Shown here piece after piece: positions 10,510 to 22,800 of a stretch of 44,493 nt of DNA. Both the position numbers and the translations under genes were made by a program. How positions within the stretch are numbered: position 1 is the first letter of the stretch; every line of letters starts with the position of its first letter. This DNA comes from Fennellomyces sp. T-0311 (taxonomy: Eukaryota > Mucoromycota > Mucoromycetes > Mucorales > Lichtheimiaceae). Location: positions 1 through 44,493 of the forward strand of contig JALLLT010000098.1 of the NCBI GenBank assembly GCA_025266875.1, written 5' to 3'. The notes under the pieces were generated by a model. It saw only the letters and a list, made by a program, of their open reading frames with translations, ran no database searches and was not told the origin of the DNA.

Positions 10510-13372
10510 TTATTTCCTCCCATCCACCCCCCAAAAATCAAATTTTTTCGAACTCGACCGGGAGGAAATAAGGCAAAACTTGAATCGTGTGCCTGTATTC
10601 CATTGGATGGGGTATTCTAAATAACGAGCCAATAAATTTTCCACACCAGGGCTGCCAAATGACTTAACTTTTTTTTATGACTTTGAGAAAACACTCCCAC
10701 TATATCATTGTTTATCTGTTTCTGAAAACATGACTATTGAAAACTTTCTCACTACCACCATTATCAATCAACCTTCTCTACGACCTGAGGATAACACCCG
10801 AATCCAGCTTAAAGTTGCACGATCATTTTATCGTCAGTGAATCCAACTTCAAGAAACACATTATAGCGTCAAGTTCTTAAACAGAACGAAGTCAAGCAAC
10901 CGCCACCGTGTGAAAAACGAAGAGTACCTTACGAATGGCTATTCCGAGGAGCCACCTACTAAAAGGTCGAGAGGAAAGCCCAGACATATCTTCAATAAAG
11001 TAAAATAATGAATCCATCACTTAACGCATTTATTTAACCGTAAGATAACTTGCTTGTATAGCGATATGTTTGCAATCATGCAGGTAACCCTAGGGGAGAC
11101 AACTCAATGTGTTGCAATTGCCAAGCACATTTCATTGCCTTTGTGACAATGGATTGTCGTGACAAGGATATGATCAGCATCGATTACTATCGTGAGCACA
11201 CTGGTCATATCCCTGGCAGCAACCAAGATATCATCTCTGGTACACTCCCTCGTTCTGTGACAATGTTCATCCAAGAGCAAGTGGAAAAGAATCTTACCTG
11301 GAGAAACATTAAGCATATGCTTCGTCTCGATAAAGAAGTCCTTACTAGGATTTTGGATACTGAAGACTACAGCAGCTTACCCCTTGCAATGCAAGTAAAC
11401 CATAACCATGTTTACTATGCGATGAAAATGCATCTTCAACGGCAATCCTTTTTGGATCCTTCCATGGAGGTCAGCCTTGAAAAATGGGGTGAAAAAGTGC
11501 GCCAGGAAAGAGGCCATTTCATGGCAAGAAACCTTGAAACGCATGAACAAGAAATGTTCTTTGTCACATTCATGTCTGACTGGCAGTTGGAGGTATCTAT
11601 GTGAAGAGTTTGAATACTTTTCAGATACAAACTTACATATTATTCAGGTGTTGAAAAGCAATGGCCATGTCATCAGCCTCGACTCGACTCATAAGACGTG
11701 TGTTGACGCGAGGAGCAAGGACTGTTATCTCTACACAATTGTGTCGAGATCCAGTACAACTGGAAAGGGCAAACCATTGGCGTGGATGATCACAAACAGT
11801 CAAGCCCAATATCCGATCACGTTCTGGTTGGAATGGTTGAAGAATCAGCATGGTTTCATACCGGAACGTGTCATGATCGATGACTCTGATACAGAGCTTG
11901 TTGCTATTAACAAAGCATACAATGCTGTAGATGACGATAGCTCGACTTACAACGATAACGTCAGGATACTTATCTGTCACTGGCATATCTTGAAAGCATG
12001 GAAGATAAATATTCTTACCAAGCTGCTCGCCAAGCCCTCCACTCCAAGCAAGACCATGGCTGAGAAGAAGAAGATGCGTGAAGACGCTCTTTCGTTGCTG
12101 ATGAACATGATGAAAGCTGAGACCCCCATTGACTTCGACATGATGCATGACGAGTTCAATTGGTGGTGCCTTGATAACGATGATGAGTGGGAAACCGCAA
12201 ACTTGTACCTGTACTATGAGGGCGAGTACCACGATAAACGCGAGAAGTGGAGTGCTGCCTGGCGTAGCGTAAGCTTTAGTTTATGTAATGAATGTTAAAG
12301 TTACTCACCTCAAATAGGGCCACCACCACATCAACACGAACAACTATGTCGAGGCCTGGCACCGCCATTTGAAGGAGGTGTACATGTCAGGTCTGCGCAG
12401 GCAGAGAGTTGACGTGTTGATGTACCTCTTGTGGGATCTGGTCCTTCCTGACCTCATGCAAGACCATTTACATATAGCCAACCACTTTCAGCGGCGTACA
12501 ATGAACAAAGCTGAAAGGCGAAGACTGCAGATCGTAAAAGATCTAGACGGTGCGTTAGCTTCTTGTTTGCATTTCGGCCCCTGACCTTTTCATTATTAGA
12601 TGAAGAAGCCGCCGCCAAGATCCTTGAGCAACAAGTCGACGTCGTCAAGGTTGCCTTCTTCACCACTGAAGGTTTGACGTACGATGTCTTTATCAATGTT
12701 GACGCGAACTGCCTTTCTTCTTGTACCTGCCCTGACCAGCAGGAAAGTGGAGGCATTTGCAAACACATGTTCTTGGTACATAGTAGATGGATGAAGTATA
12801 ACTCAATGATTAAGTATTGTTTCAAACCATAGGTCAATAGGATTCTGAACATAGGGCTGGAGCGACAGCCAAGACAGCGAAGAGTCGTAGCTTTGGAGAT
12901 GATGGACGTGCAGATGGAAGATCAAGAAGAAGTTTCTTCTGAACTTTGCCAGGAATCTGTGGACAGGTAAAATATAAGAACAGGACACGCAGGTTTGGTT
13001 AAGCAAGATATATACATAGATTCGTAGATTGCTTCGAGGCATTGAAGATTGAGGTGGAAAGAACGAAGGAGATGAAGCAAGTACCACCATCAATCCTGAA
13101 CCGCCTAGCGACGTCATTCACGGATACCACCAACGAGTTGAAAAGTTGGAATAGTAGTTCGAGTGGCCCTTCACAGCACCAACTACGTTACTAAACGCGA
13201 TCGATAAATTGTTTGCTTGACATTATTGCTATGGTGATTGGGTATGGAAGTGGGCTAAAAACAAAACAGATAAGAAAAAAATTGTATGTGTCATCAAAAT
13301 TAGAGAAAGCAATTGGGTAGAGGCTCCATCCAATGGAATATAGGCGTAATATTCAATTTTTCGAGGAAATAA
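10510..13372. mobile_element. MULE-2 element
   Basis: ATTCCATTGGATGG at 10597-10610 recurs inverted at 13326-13339, inside longer imperfect terminal regions; TTATTTCCTC near 10510 matches GAGGAAATAA ending about 13372. These enclose a single multi-exon MULE transposase gene. I could not fix a 9-11 bp target duplication, so the outer limits are approximate. Confidence 0.7.
10730..13194 (+). CDS. MULE-2 transposase (Mutator-like, SWIM finger)
   Basis: Exons joined with correct phase are 11084-11592, 11648-12268, 12318-12549, 12600-12795, 12841-12966 and 13020-13194; the introns are 45-55 bp. Upstream coding sequence begins at ATG 10730 and reaches an intron near 11000-11083, but it has an in-frame TGA at 10838-10840 and its exact splice is unresolved. 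Motifs in order are CCNCQAHF with YYREHTGHIPGS (FAR1-like zinc region), ISLDSTHKTC (first Asp), VMIDDSDTELVAI (second Asp), LICHWHILKAW, TNNYVEAWH, the SWIM finger CTCPDQQESGGICKH, and a C-terminal tail with MMDVQMEDQEE. The catalytic part has no stop, so the protein could be functional apart from the doubtful first exon. It is not a recent copy of MULE-1; the two differ throughout. Confidence 0.85.
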
Positions 13373-13696
13373 GGGGATGCATCAGTAACAGTTACATTGT
13401 TCCATAATACTTCATACTCCATCGTGAAAATGATTTGACTTCACGGTGTAAAAAATGACAGCGTCATTGATAGAAATATTCAAGTTAAAAACAAATGGTG
13501 TAGTATCAACTATCTTCTCGACATCCATAGACTTGGGCTTTCCTTTTGTATCATATTGACTCGGGATACTTCAGTAATGATTGCTTATGACGCTGAAAAC
13601 AGCACCTTGTGGAACAATTAAAAGTCCGAGGTGCAAACACATATGCTAGCTTATCATCAACAGTGAAGCACTGCTGTACTGCATTTTACATTCATA
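13373..13696. other. No recognisable gene
   Basis: This spacer lies between MULE-2 and Plavaka copy 1. It contains no motif I can identify; it may hold the upstream flank of the Plavaka gene. Confidence 0.4.
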
Positions 13697-16151
13697 ATGG
13701 AAGAAGAACCAATCAGGTGTCACTATCAAAACTGCCCTTCTAACCGCACGTATGGCTCTACTTGGGCTCTCCGTAGCCATATTTTGACGACACATTTAAA
13801 GCAACCCTCGCACGTTATCAGCGCATCACCACCAATTATGGAAAGTTTTAAACGCGTTTCTTCTGAAGAAGAGACTAGTGCTGAACCCATGGAGTTTATC
13901 ATGAAAGGAGAGGAATCTTCAGACAGTGATAATAAATCGCATTACTGCGAAGGTAAATGGTTTCAAACGTGTTGTGAATCCACTACTAATATTGCCATAT
14001 TATATTAAGAACCGTTCCGTAAAGACTATTGGTTTGAGGCAGTTGCTTTAGACAGTAACCCAAAAAACCCTGATGTCTCAAATCTAGAGCTCATGGTCGC
14101 CGAATTTGCACTTGATTGTGGACTTTCTCAAGAATGGTACAAGCAGTATGCAGTTACATAAACAATGGATACCACATGAGCTGCATTCTCAACGCATGCA
14201 TATAAAATACACTTTAGCCTTGTTGAAATTATCAAAATAGCACGATTGACCCCGTTCTAAGATGATATACAATTTACAACCTTTGACAGCATAATTCGAA
14301 AACTTTCTGAAGGTCAAAGTAAAAAAGTTACCTTGGTGAGCACCAAAGTTACCCACATTAGTATAACTGTTTACAAGCAAGCTTGACTATTTTTAGCCTT
14401 TTAAAACAGAGAGAATTGATCTTGACGTAGTTCCCGATTTTCCCCAAGAAAACAAAGAGCAGTTCTTGGCAGTAGTTGGGCAACCATCTCTTGTATACTG
14501 CGATATTTGTGATCTGGCTGAGAAACTCTTTAGTCATCCTCTGTTCGACGATGTAACACGTTTAGTTCCAAGCATTGTTACCTGCAACGGAGAAAGAGTT
14601 TATAGCGACTTTTACAGCAGACAGTGATGGCATGAGATCCAGGTACATATATCAGTACCATTAGAAAAAAGTATTTAATGTTTGTTTCTAGGAAATATCG
14701 CCACCAGGCTCTGTTATACTGGGACTCATGTTAGCCTCTGACAAAACGGTAATTACCGGTAACAACAGAGATAGTGCATGGCCAATATACTTGAAGCTTG
14801 GTTAGTAATAATGTACGCGTACTAAAAATATAGTTATGCCTAACAATTATATATTCTTAGCGAACACGCCTTTGAAGTACCGAAGTAAAGACACACTACA
14901 CAGTACTTGCTTACTAGCATACTTTCCGGTAGTTGAGAGCAAAATGCTGGCAAAGAAGCCATGGTTTTCAGTCGCAAAGAAGGCTATTTTCCATTACTGC
15001 TTAGATAAGATTCTAGCGCCATTTAAGAAGTATACTGCTTACAAGATGAAAGGACCTGAGAACAAAATGTACATGTGTGTTCCAACATTGGCAGCATATA
15101 CTGCAGACCTTCAAGAGTAGTAAGTGCGTTTGACTTTTAACGCAATCAGATTTTGCTAGATTGAATATAAGATGGTTACTAGCTATTGTCAAAAGCGGAA
15201 ATACCAAGAGAGGCTGTCCGCGCTGCTTTGTTTTCACTAAACAATACCGTGGAAACCACAAAGATAACACCAAAAAATGAACGGCGACTTATATAAAAGA
15301 ACTTTATCATTACGGAAAAAGCTTGTCAGTGACCCATGGACAAAGAAAAAAGGAGAAAAAGAAGTATTTGAAGGCTATTCGATTCATCAAGTGCAGGTAT
15401 GTAATAACTTCGACGTATACAGACCACATTTTCTCTAATATAAAGTAATATATCATTTAATTCACTTAGAATGCATTTTGGAATCTTCGTCAACCATACT
15501 TCGATATACATAGTTCCATCGTCATCGATGACCTACACCAGCTTGGTGGTGTCTATACACATCTGCTTAAATGCCTCGACGTGCTCATTTTGGACTATCA
15601 TAGGTCTAGGGGAAACTCAATCATTGAGGAAATCAATATGCGAGCTTCTGAGATACTAGCCTATCAAAACCATCGAAAATTCAATAATGGTGTTTTTTAC
15701 TGGTTCCTCAGAAATCCCACATACACCGAGATGCGAAGCAACATGACAATTGTATTGCCTTGCTATCATGATTGCATCCTGCTCCAAGCAGCACTTTGCT
15801 TACAACATTTTTTGGATTTCACTATACATGCCACTGCCAAAGAACACATAAAGCAATCTCTTCTTGAAATGCAAGAATTACTGAATATATACTATATCTA
15901 CAGCCCAGTGTTCCAATAAGTATTCAAAATCTGGTTTGAACTTCCCGAAGAACCATATGCTACAGAAATATGCCAATGATATCAGATCCCGAGAAGTTAT
16001 TAGCGGCTATAGTACAATCAGCACTGAACATCAGCATATTATAGATGTTAAAAAGCCTGCAAAACGGACAAACCACCAATTTGACTCGTTATCACAAATG
16101 GCAAATTTCATATATAAAAAGGACCTACTGTTTGATACCCTCATCGGCTAA
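13697..16151 (+). pseudogene. Plavaka-type transposase, copy 1 (decayed, 3' truncated)
   Basis: This is exon-by-exon homologous to the better copy at 39281-42623. It starts with a C2H2-like finger (CHYQNC..SHILTTH), then PDVSNLELMVAEFALDCGLS, GSVILGLMLASDKTVITG, KKAIFHYCLDKILAPF, GCPRCFVF, IDDLHQLGGVYTHLL, and EHQHIIDVKKPAKRT. Damage includes TAA at 14258-14260, TGA at 14625-14627 (Trp in the other copy), a frame change in the acidic loop near 15275, a small insertion after FQ near 15917, and loss of everything after the KKDLLFD segment, about 280 residues. The SDKTVITG, DDLHQLGG and EHQHIID blocks look like the three acidic positions of a DDE enzyme, but that assignment is inference. It cannot make an active protein. 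Confidence 0.85.
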
Positions 16152-16243
16152 TGTATAGAATTTGGCCAGGTCGAGTAAAAGCAGTCATAGTAGACAACAG
16201 GTTATATTAGGGCGCAACTACGCTAGGAAAGTAACGTTCTCAG

Positions 16244-16318
16244 AAAGTGCACAGTGTAATAGGTTAAAGTGCTAGACTCCAATCTGGAAGGTTGGTAGTT
16301 CCATCCTGGGTAAGGTAC
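16244..16318 (+). other. tRNA-like sequence (Trp-like anticodon arm), probably pseudo-tRNA or SINE head
   Basis: The stretch has an A-box-like AGTGTAATAGGTTAAAGTGC, an anticodon-type stem CTAGA / TCTGG around CTCCAA (one base short of the CTCCAAA loop of tRNA-Trp CCA), and a B-box-like GGTTGGTAGTTCCATCC. The acceptor and T stems pair poorly. I read it as tRNA-derived rather than a working tRNA gene. Confidence 0.4.
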
Positions 16319-16509
16319 TTTATGAGTTTAAAACAGAAAACTGACCATAACTCTTTGTAAAAGTACAGTAGCATAATAAAAATTATATCAGCATGCCCAG
16401 AATTTTTTTCTCGACTTCATGAAACTGTTTTTAGATGCATAGTAGAAAAAACTGTTTACTAAAGATAGCTAGGTTTATAATTCTAAAGTTAAAATACATT
16501 TATTTCTAT

Positions 16510-18923
16510 CTAGTTTTCAATATCTATATCTGTATATTCTGAACCAGAACTGCTATTTTCATTTACAGTATCTTCATCACTTGAAATGATGATAATACGA
16601 CGACGCTGACGAGGTCTTGGTGAAGGAACTCCATCTGATGAAGTATCAGATACTCCTTCATCACTAGAATCAGAGCCATCTTCATTATTAGAGTCAGAGC
16701 CTTCAGAATCTACATCTGAGTCTTCTTGATCCAACTGTCTTGCTAATGCTTGCTCCTCTCTATGGTCCAATACATAAACTGTACGAGGGTTATGCAAAAG
16801 ACAGTTCCAAAACTGGCCTTCAAACTTGCATCTTCACAAGAAAAAGTTCAAGCTTGCTTTAATTTGTTTCTTGGTAAAAGACTTAGGATACATATGAACC
16901 TTGATGCCATTCCAGATGCCTAGTAACTTATAAGCAATTATACTATATAATAGTTTACTGCTTTACCTTCAATAGTATTGATATGTGTGCCATCTGGTGC
17001 TACAAATTCAACTGAATGATTAACAATGAAGTGCTGATAGTTATAACTTTCTCCATGTCTGGTAATTAGTTCCAAAATCCATTCGTATGCTTTCCAGCAA
17101 TCAGTAAAAATAATTGATCCTGGTGCAACATGTTTCTTGATTAGCTTGAGTAAGGTTTTTGCATTTCTTCGCTTGATAGGAACCAAAAAGAGACTTCATT
17201 CTGGTGTTCTTTCTACACCTCCAAGGACCTATTGACCTTAAAAAAGAACTTAGTTTAAACTTATTATACACAATCTAACTTACCTTCTACTATATCACCA
17301 ACATTGTACTTGCGTTTACCAAACTTTGATTCATCAATCTCTACAATAATGCCAGGACCTCCAATTTTAATGACTTCACCTAACAAATTATTAGTAACTA
17401 TAATATACAAAAAGCAGAATACTTACCATTTGGATCATGCATATGTTAAGGAATAGGATGAAATTGTAGTACCGCAACGTCCTGGAAATATTAGTTTAGT
17501 AGGAATCCTCTACACTAAAGATGATCAGGAAATCAGTATCAGTAGTAATACCATATGAATATCTCCATTTAGTATCTATGTAACCATCAGTACCACCCTT
17601 ATATAAATTTAGAAAGAGAGACAAATAAAAGTTAGTCTTTCTTCCCAGAGCGCGACAGGGAGGACTCAGCCTGTGAGTGTCTAGTTAGATTTTTTATCCT
17701 ATCTGTATGCTCATTGTAATTATTCTTTTGTTGTAAATTAGTTCGACTCGTGTAAGAAATTACGAGAGATTGTTGTATTTTGAAGTTGTATGGAAATCGG
17801 AGGTTCTTCATAGCTATTCAGGTTATTTGAAGTTCTTTCGTATTTCACTTTTTCAAAGTTCTTAAGAGGAATAGTGTTATGAAGGGAGAGAAACGAACTC
17901 AGACCATGAACGAGCATAATTACGTTATATACGAATGGGGGAACCACACAGCTGTATCATCACGCACTATGTATTCACAACATATTACAATAGTTCCTTT
18001 AGTAGTGAGTGGTGTCACACACTTGTGCCCTTATATAAGGTCTTGTGAACAGATAAAAATAAAACAGAGCTTTTCTTCCCAGAGGAGGATAGAAGAGAGC
18101 CCTTCTGTGAGTGTTCATTTGAGACATTGTTAGTGTATGAAAACTTATCAGTTGTAAATTCGATAGTGACATTCTGTACACGTGTATCGGTGTTCTTGAT
18201 TTACACATCCTCTTTTAAATTTGTATTCTTCAGCGGTTGGTGTATACCGATTTTTCCTCGATAGAGCGTTTGCCTACCGAGCTTCTTCAGATAGCAACAA
18301 AGGTATTTTCCATATTCGTGATTTAGATAGTACTTCTTCTTTGCTCACATGGCAGGGTCTCTCCTTCTAGATCCTGTCGCTGTCACAAGTTCCCGGACTT
18401 TATTACAATAGGTAGATTTTTAAATTGTTGTATCCATTATTCCTGGCTCACATGGCAGAGTCTTCTCTTATAGATCCTAACAAGGACAAATTAACAAACC
18501 CGATCTTACACATACTGTGCACCAAGTCAGACTTAATAAGTGACTTGAACTTGACAGCCAAAAGAGCCATGATACTATGAGCTATACCAAGCATTCTTTC
18601 AATCCTACCTATAGGAACATCATTTAAAAGATAATAAAAACCTTATAGATAGAAAGATTTCCATGCTTAAAGATGGTCTTATCAAAAATGGTACAATAAG
18701 TACCACAAGCAGAACACTTCCAGGCCTTGCGATCTTGAGATAAATCCAAATTCATAAATCTTGAAGATCTACAGTTTTGATTGGCACACATTGAACGTTC
18801 GGAGTAGATAATCTTAGCAACCAGTAAAAACAAAATAGCAATCCATTCACAAAAGAAGATCATGCAATCATCTGTTGAAATCTCCAATTCATTAGAAATA
18901 GAAAGGCAGGACTGGTACATCAT
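16510..18923 (-). pseudogene. Merlin (IS1595/ISXO2-like) transposase pseudogene
   Basis: Read on the minus strand: a zinc ribbon near 18800-18690 (CANQNC..WKCSACGTYCTIFDKTIFKHG); then, after a gap, IIVEIDESKFGKRKYNVGD (first Asp); GGVERTPE, LVPIKRRNAKTL and SIIFTDCWKAYEW (second Asp); and HINTIEG continuing after an intron to WNGIKVHMYP (Glu). A Ser/Asp/Glu-rich tail of about 90 residues ends at 16510. These are the DDE blocks of Merlin/IS1595 transposases. In-frame stops are TAG 17229-17231, TGA 17196-17198 and TGA 16834-16836; two replace tryptophans expected from the family. The stretch between the zinc ribbon and the first Asp is filled by an LTR-like insert. The gene is dead, but the family call is firm from the three blocks. 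Confidence 0.8.
17590..18540 (+). mobile_element. LTR-retrotransposon-like remnant inside the Merlin gene
   Basis: Two similar leader-like segments lie about 430 bp apart. Each has CTTATATAA, an A-rich stretch, TTCTTCCCAGAG and CTGTGAGTGT (around 17597-17680 and 18030-18115). Further on, GCTCACATGGCAGAGTC-type starts occur twice (near 18349 and 18451), each opening a short frame such as MAESSLIDPNKDK. This fits a TATA/R-region duplication followed by a gag-like start, but no integrase or reverse transcriptase is present and no target duplication was found. Confidence 0.3.
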
Positions 18924-19170
18924 GACAAAAGCCTCTTGAGTGGCAGCTTGAGGAAACCTTAAAAGTGAAAAGCAGACTTAAAACCATAGAATAAAGCTTG
19001 GTGGAATACTACCTTGAAGATCCATAATAAAAGTAGAAAGAAGAAGAAAGAAAATAAAAACAGAAAAATTTTATAATTGAACACTGCGTGACTTCATCTT
19101 TCTATGATGCCGTGTTTACTGAATAAAAGCAATACTGTTTTTTTCCAAAAAGTGCAAAAATTACATTTTA

Positions 19171-19240
19171 GTACAAAACAGACTTGAACCAATGACCTTT
19201 AGATCAGAAGTCTAACAGACTACACTCTATGTAAAGTATC
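19171..19240 (-). other. tRNA-like sequence (Arg UCU-like anticodon arm), probably pseudo-tRNA
   Basis: On the minus strand there is an A-box-like TAGAGTGTAGTCTGTTAGAC, a TTAGA / TCTAA stem around the 7-base loop CTTCTGA (anticodon UCU), and a B-box GGTTCAAGTCTG. Acceptor pairing is weak. It lies just outside the Merlin remnant, opposite in orientation to the tRNA-like sequence at 16244. Confidence 0.4.
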
Positions 19241-19832
19241 TTTCTATTATAATGATATTTTTAAAAACATTTTATAGGTTAGACGGACGGCAACCTTCAG
19301 AAGCCAAGCCACCTGCTACGCCACTGGCCAAATTCTATACCTGAGCCGAAGAAAGCAGTATACTGTGCAAACCCGGATGATCCTTCAGCCCTGAAACTTT
19401 GGGGAGTGCTCAGAAAAGGCGACTTTAATTCAAAGGACAAAGTGGCAACTCTGGAGGCGAAGGATATCCAATGTGCAATATGTAAATATATGAACCAAAA
19501 CAATATTATTGGTACAATCAGCAGCAAATTCAAATATGGTGCTTGGCTATTCCATAATGGTGATATGTTTGGAAGCGTTTTGGCTCATCAATCACAGTAT
19601 CGAACAGCATATTTCGCATAAGCCACATTACACGCTGATGTGTAAGTGAAATGACTAGCTTGAAAAGTATGAGGTTTAATACTAGCACTTTTGTATATAA
19701 TAGATTTGCTACGTTAAGCGATGGTTCTGCCGTTGTGGATAGACCACAATCCTATTTTACAAAATTTACTTTTATTTCAAGCATGTTCAAGATGGCCACG
19801 AACAACTGCTTGCAGCAATTGGGGTTTATACA

Positions 19833-22800
19833 ACTCCGCCTACGCGTTTCCAAATTTTCACGGATGAGCACTGGGAATTTCTACCCAGATAGGTCAAAAG
19901 AAAGGCTGTGGCTTAACAACAGGTGGCTTATTCCAGGGGCGGTCCCTTGGATGGCGGGACACACAGATGGTAACCCTTCAACCATCCATCACAACTTAAT
20001 ACACGAGTAAAAAGCACAAAAAAAAGCAGAAAATCATGGCAAAAGCTACATATTTATTTATCTTGTCACATAAATACCATGTACACTTGCCTTAAATTAG
20101 ACAGCTGACATTAAAACAGGCAGTTGACATTCCTATATAACATTTAGCATGTAACAACACGTACATTGTTTAATTGAGGGACTTGCACAACAGACCGCTT
20201 AGTATTCGAGTTCTGAGAAGTCGCGGCATATGAATACGTGTATAGCTCGTGTAATATAATAAATAAACAATGATTTGTTAAAGTGTATAATGAAAAGAAT
20301 AAGGAAAGTATATAGTGAAAAGAATCAAGAAAGTCTATAACGAAACAAAAAAATGGAAGCACAAAAAGTAAAAAAAAAATGATAAAGAAAAATAAGTTTA
20401 TAAAGGATAATACTGAATGTACGGATGGACACCACGCGAGTTCCTTGAGCGGATATTCTCGTTGCGGTGTTGACGAACTCTTCTGACATATTCTTCAGTG
20501 TCGCCATGTAGAAAGGCATCGTCGAATGCTCGTCGCTGGTTTGGTGGCAGCATCATTCGATAGCTTGCTACTTCTTCTTGTAGCTGAAGGCGTGTCTCAT
20601 TTAATTGCTGCATTAATTGTTGATGCCGTTGATATGTTTGCAGCAAACTATCTTCCGATGTACCCAAACGGGTTCACAAATCAGTCTCTTCATCGTCAAT
20701 GTCGGCATCTACGTCTAAAGCATCTTCAACCAGTCCGTCGTCATCGTCGTCGTCGTCATCGATCACTATGATCTCATCCTCTTCGTCCACAGTAACGTGA
20801 CCAGGCAAAGGAGGCAAATTATCCCCTTCCATTTGAACGCCACTAACCGATAGGATATCAGCTTCTTGAGTAGCATTGAAATCCGTTAGTGCGTCTATAA
20901 ATAATGCACTCAGTACTTTGAATATCACTAATGTTAACCTATACTACAAAAGCCACGCACCATCTTCGAGAGGGCGAGCAGCATTTGTAGGTACATCGTC
21001 TACTGCTGTCGGAATATCGTCTTCATCGCCCCGAGGCCAAGAAAGAGGGGAAAGTCGCATTAGCCTAAAGGGATACACTTGGATCTACGTGTTAAACACG
21101 TTAGAAAGCAGATTTTTTTCATGTAGCTATAGGCGCACATATGTCTTCTTCAACATGCACATAAGGCGCAGTGTCTTTGTGCTGGATATAAACATCCAGT
21201 GCACTAAAGAGACTCCATGATTATCTAACTACATCATTGTACCGTTTGACAAGGTGCTTGCAGAGCATAAATCTGCTATTAATGAATGCAGGACAGCCAC
21301 AAGTAAAGTCCTCTATCGAGGGCATATACCGTGCATCTGCATTGGGTTCCTCTCCTCCATTGCGTCGTCAAAGAGTTTGCGTCAAAGTTTTCCATGACCT
21401 AGCAAACTCTTTCTCCCACTCCAATGCCTGACGGCGATTCTGAATCTTGAGCTGAAAGTTTGCTCTCATCAGTGGAAGTTGTTGGTTGATGATGATATAC
21501 ATCAGCAGGTCGAGTCGTGGACGAGGGAAGTTCAAAAGAAAGTCCCTCTTTAGCACTCGCCATTGTGCTTCTATCATCATCGTGGTTTTCGCCATCGGGA
21601 TGTTGTCAGGGCGACTGCTGCGTGCCCATCGATCCCACCACACGCGAGCATACCAGCAGTTGTACATATACGCCCACACATCAGGAAGATTGTGCTGAAC
21701 GCAAAAGCAATATAACTCGCAACCAGCACGCTAGGCGAAGTTGATCTGCATTTTCACGGCAACTAAGTCCAATATTAACAATGTATCTTATACCTACTCG
21801 ATTCAATGGTTACAACATACCACGTTGAAGTGGAATATGCGGGTGCATATGATAGTGCTTTCGCACCATGGCTACAATTTGGTCGCGATGGTCCGCATTC
21901 GGGCAAATTTTTCCACTGCGGTCTGATGGTGGAACAAAGCGCAAAGAAACGAATGGGAATTGCTCGCGAGCATCTGCTGCATTGTAGCGCGGATCAACTC
22001 TTTTGTCTTCACCCAACCGTAGCTTTACTGCTCGTTGAATATGCCAGAGACATAGGCGCAGTGGATGACGACCAAACACAGTTTCAATTGCATTGATTTG
22101 GCCGCGATCCTTGGCCGAAAAGATGAAGTCCGGGGCAAATCCATGAGTCTGTAGACTACAGAAAAAGCGTCGTATCATCTCCTGGCGTGAAGGTGCTCTT
22201 TGGTGTTCAGGAACGACGCCATCATTAACACCAAGGAACATATAGGCAATGGGGAATCCACATTCATTAAAGTTGGCAACAACGCCGAAGAGCTCATATC
22301 CCATTCTATTCGTCTTATATGTCGAATCGACGTGGAATTCGCGTACCAGAGGGGATGCACACACCGAAACAAAAAACTCGGTGACAAAACCGAAACCAAC
22401 AACACCACCATAATTCCGATAAAGAATCTGTTTTTTATTCATCATAAATATGTATGAACTCTTTACTGTTGACTACCATTTTTGTTGCATAGTAATCATT
22501 GCAAAGAAAGCTATGGTCATGCACATATGGTTATCTTACACATACCTTGCAGACACCATTGGTGCCTCTATCAACGTGCATTATGGTCGAAGTAAGTTGA
22601 TTGTCGTAGAGTTTATACCGGTTTTCAACTTGACGCGCCCATGAAGCATAGACCTACAACATTATCATCGTATCAACATCATACCACCGCTTGTTACATA
22701 CCTGTGGTTGCGTAACAGTACCAGCAGTAGTCGGAAACTGAGCAACAATGCGACGGTATAGCAGTTGAGCTGAAAGCTCTTCCGCATGTTCGACGATATA

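Noticed and set aside
13373..13690. Second half of the TnpB-like gene on the far side of MULE-2
   Set aside because: A short minus-strand frame is open here, but it shows no motif linking it to 10039-10479.
16244..16318. Functional tRNA-Trp gene
   Set aside because: The anticodon loop is one base short and the acceptor and T stems pair poorly.
20674..20928. Aspartate-run ORF as a separate acidic gene
   Set aside because: It continues in frame with neighbouring MULE-3 exons and reads as the tail of that transposase, interrupted by a TGA.
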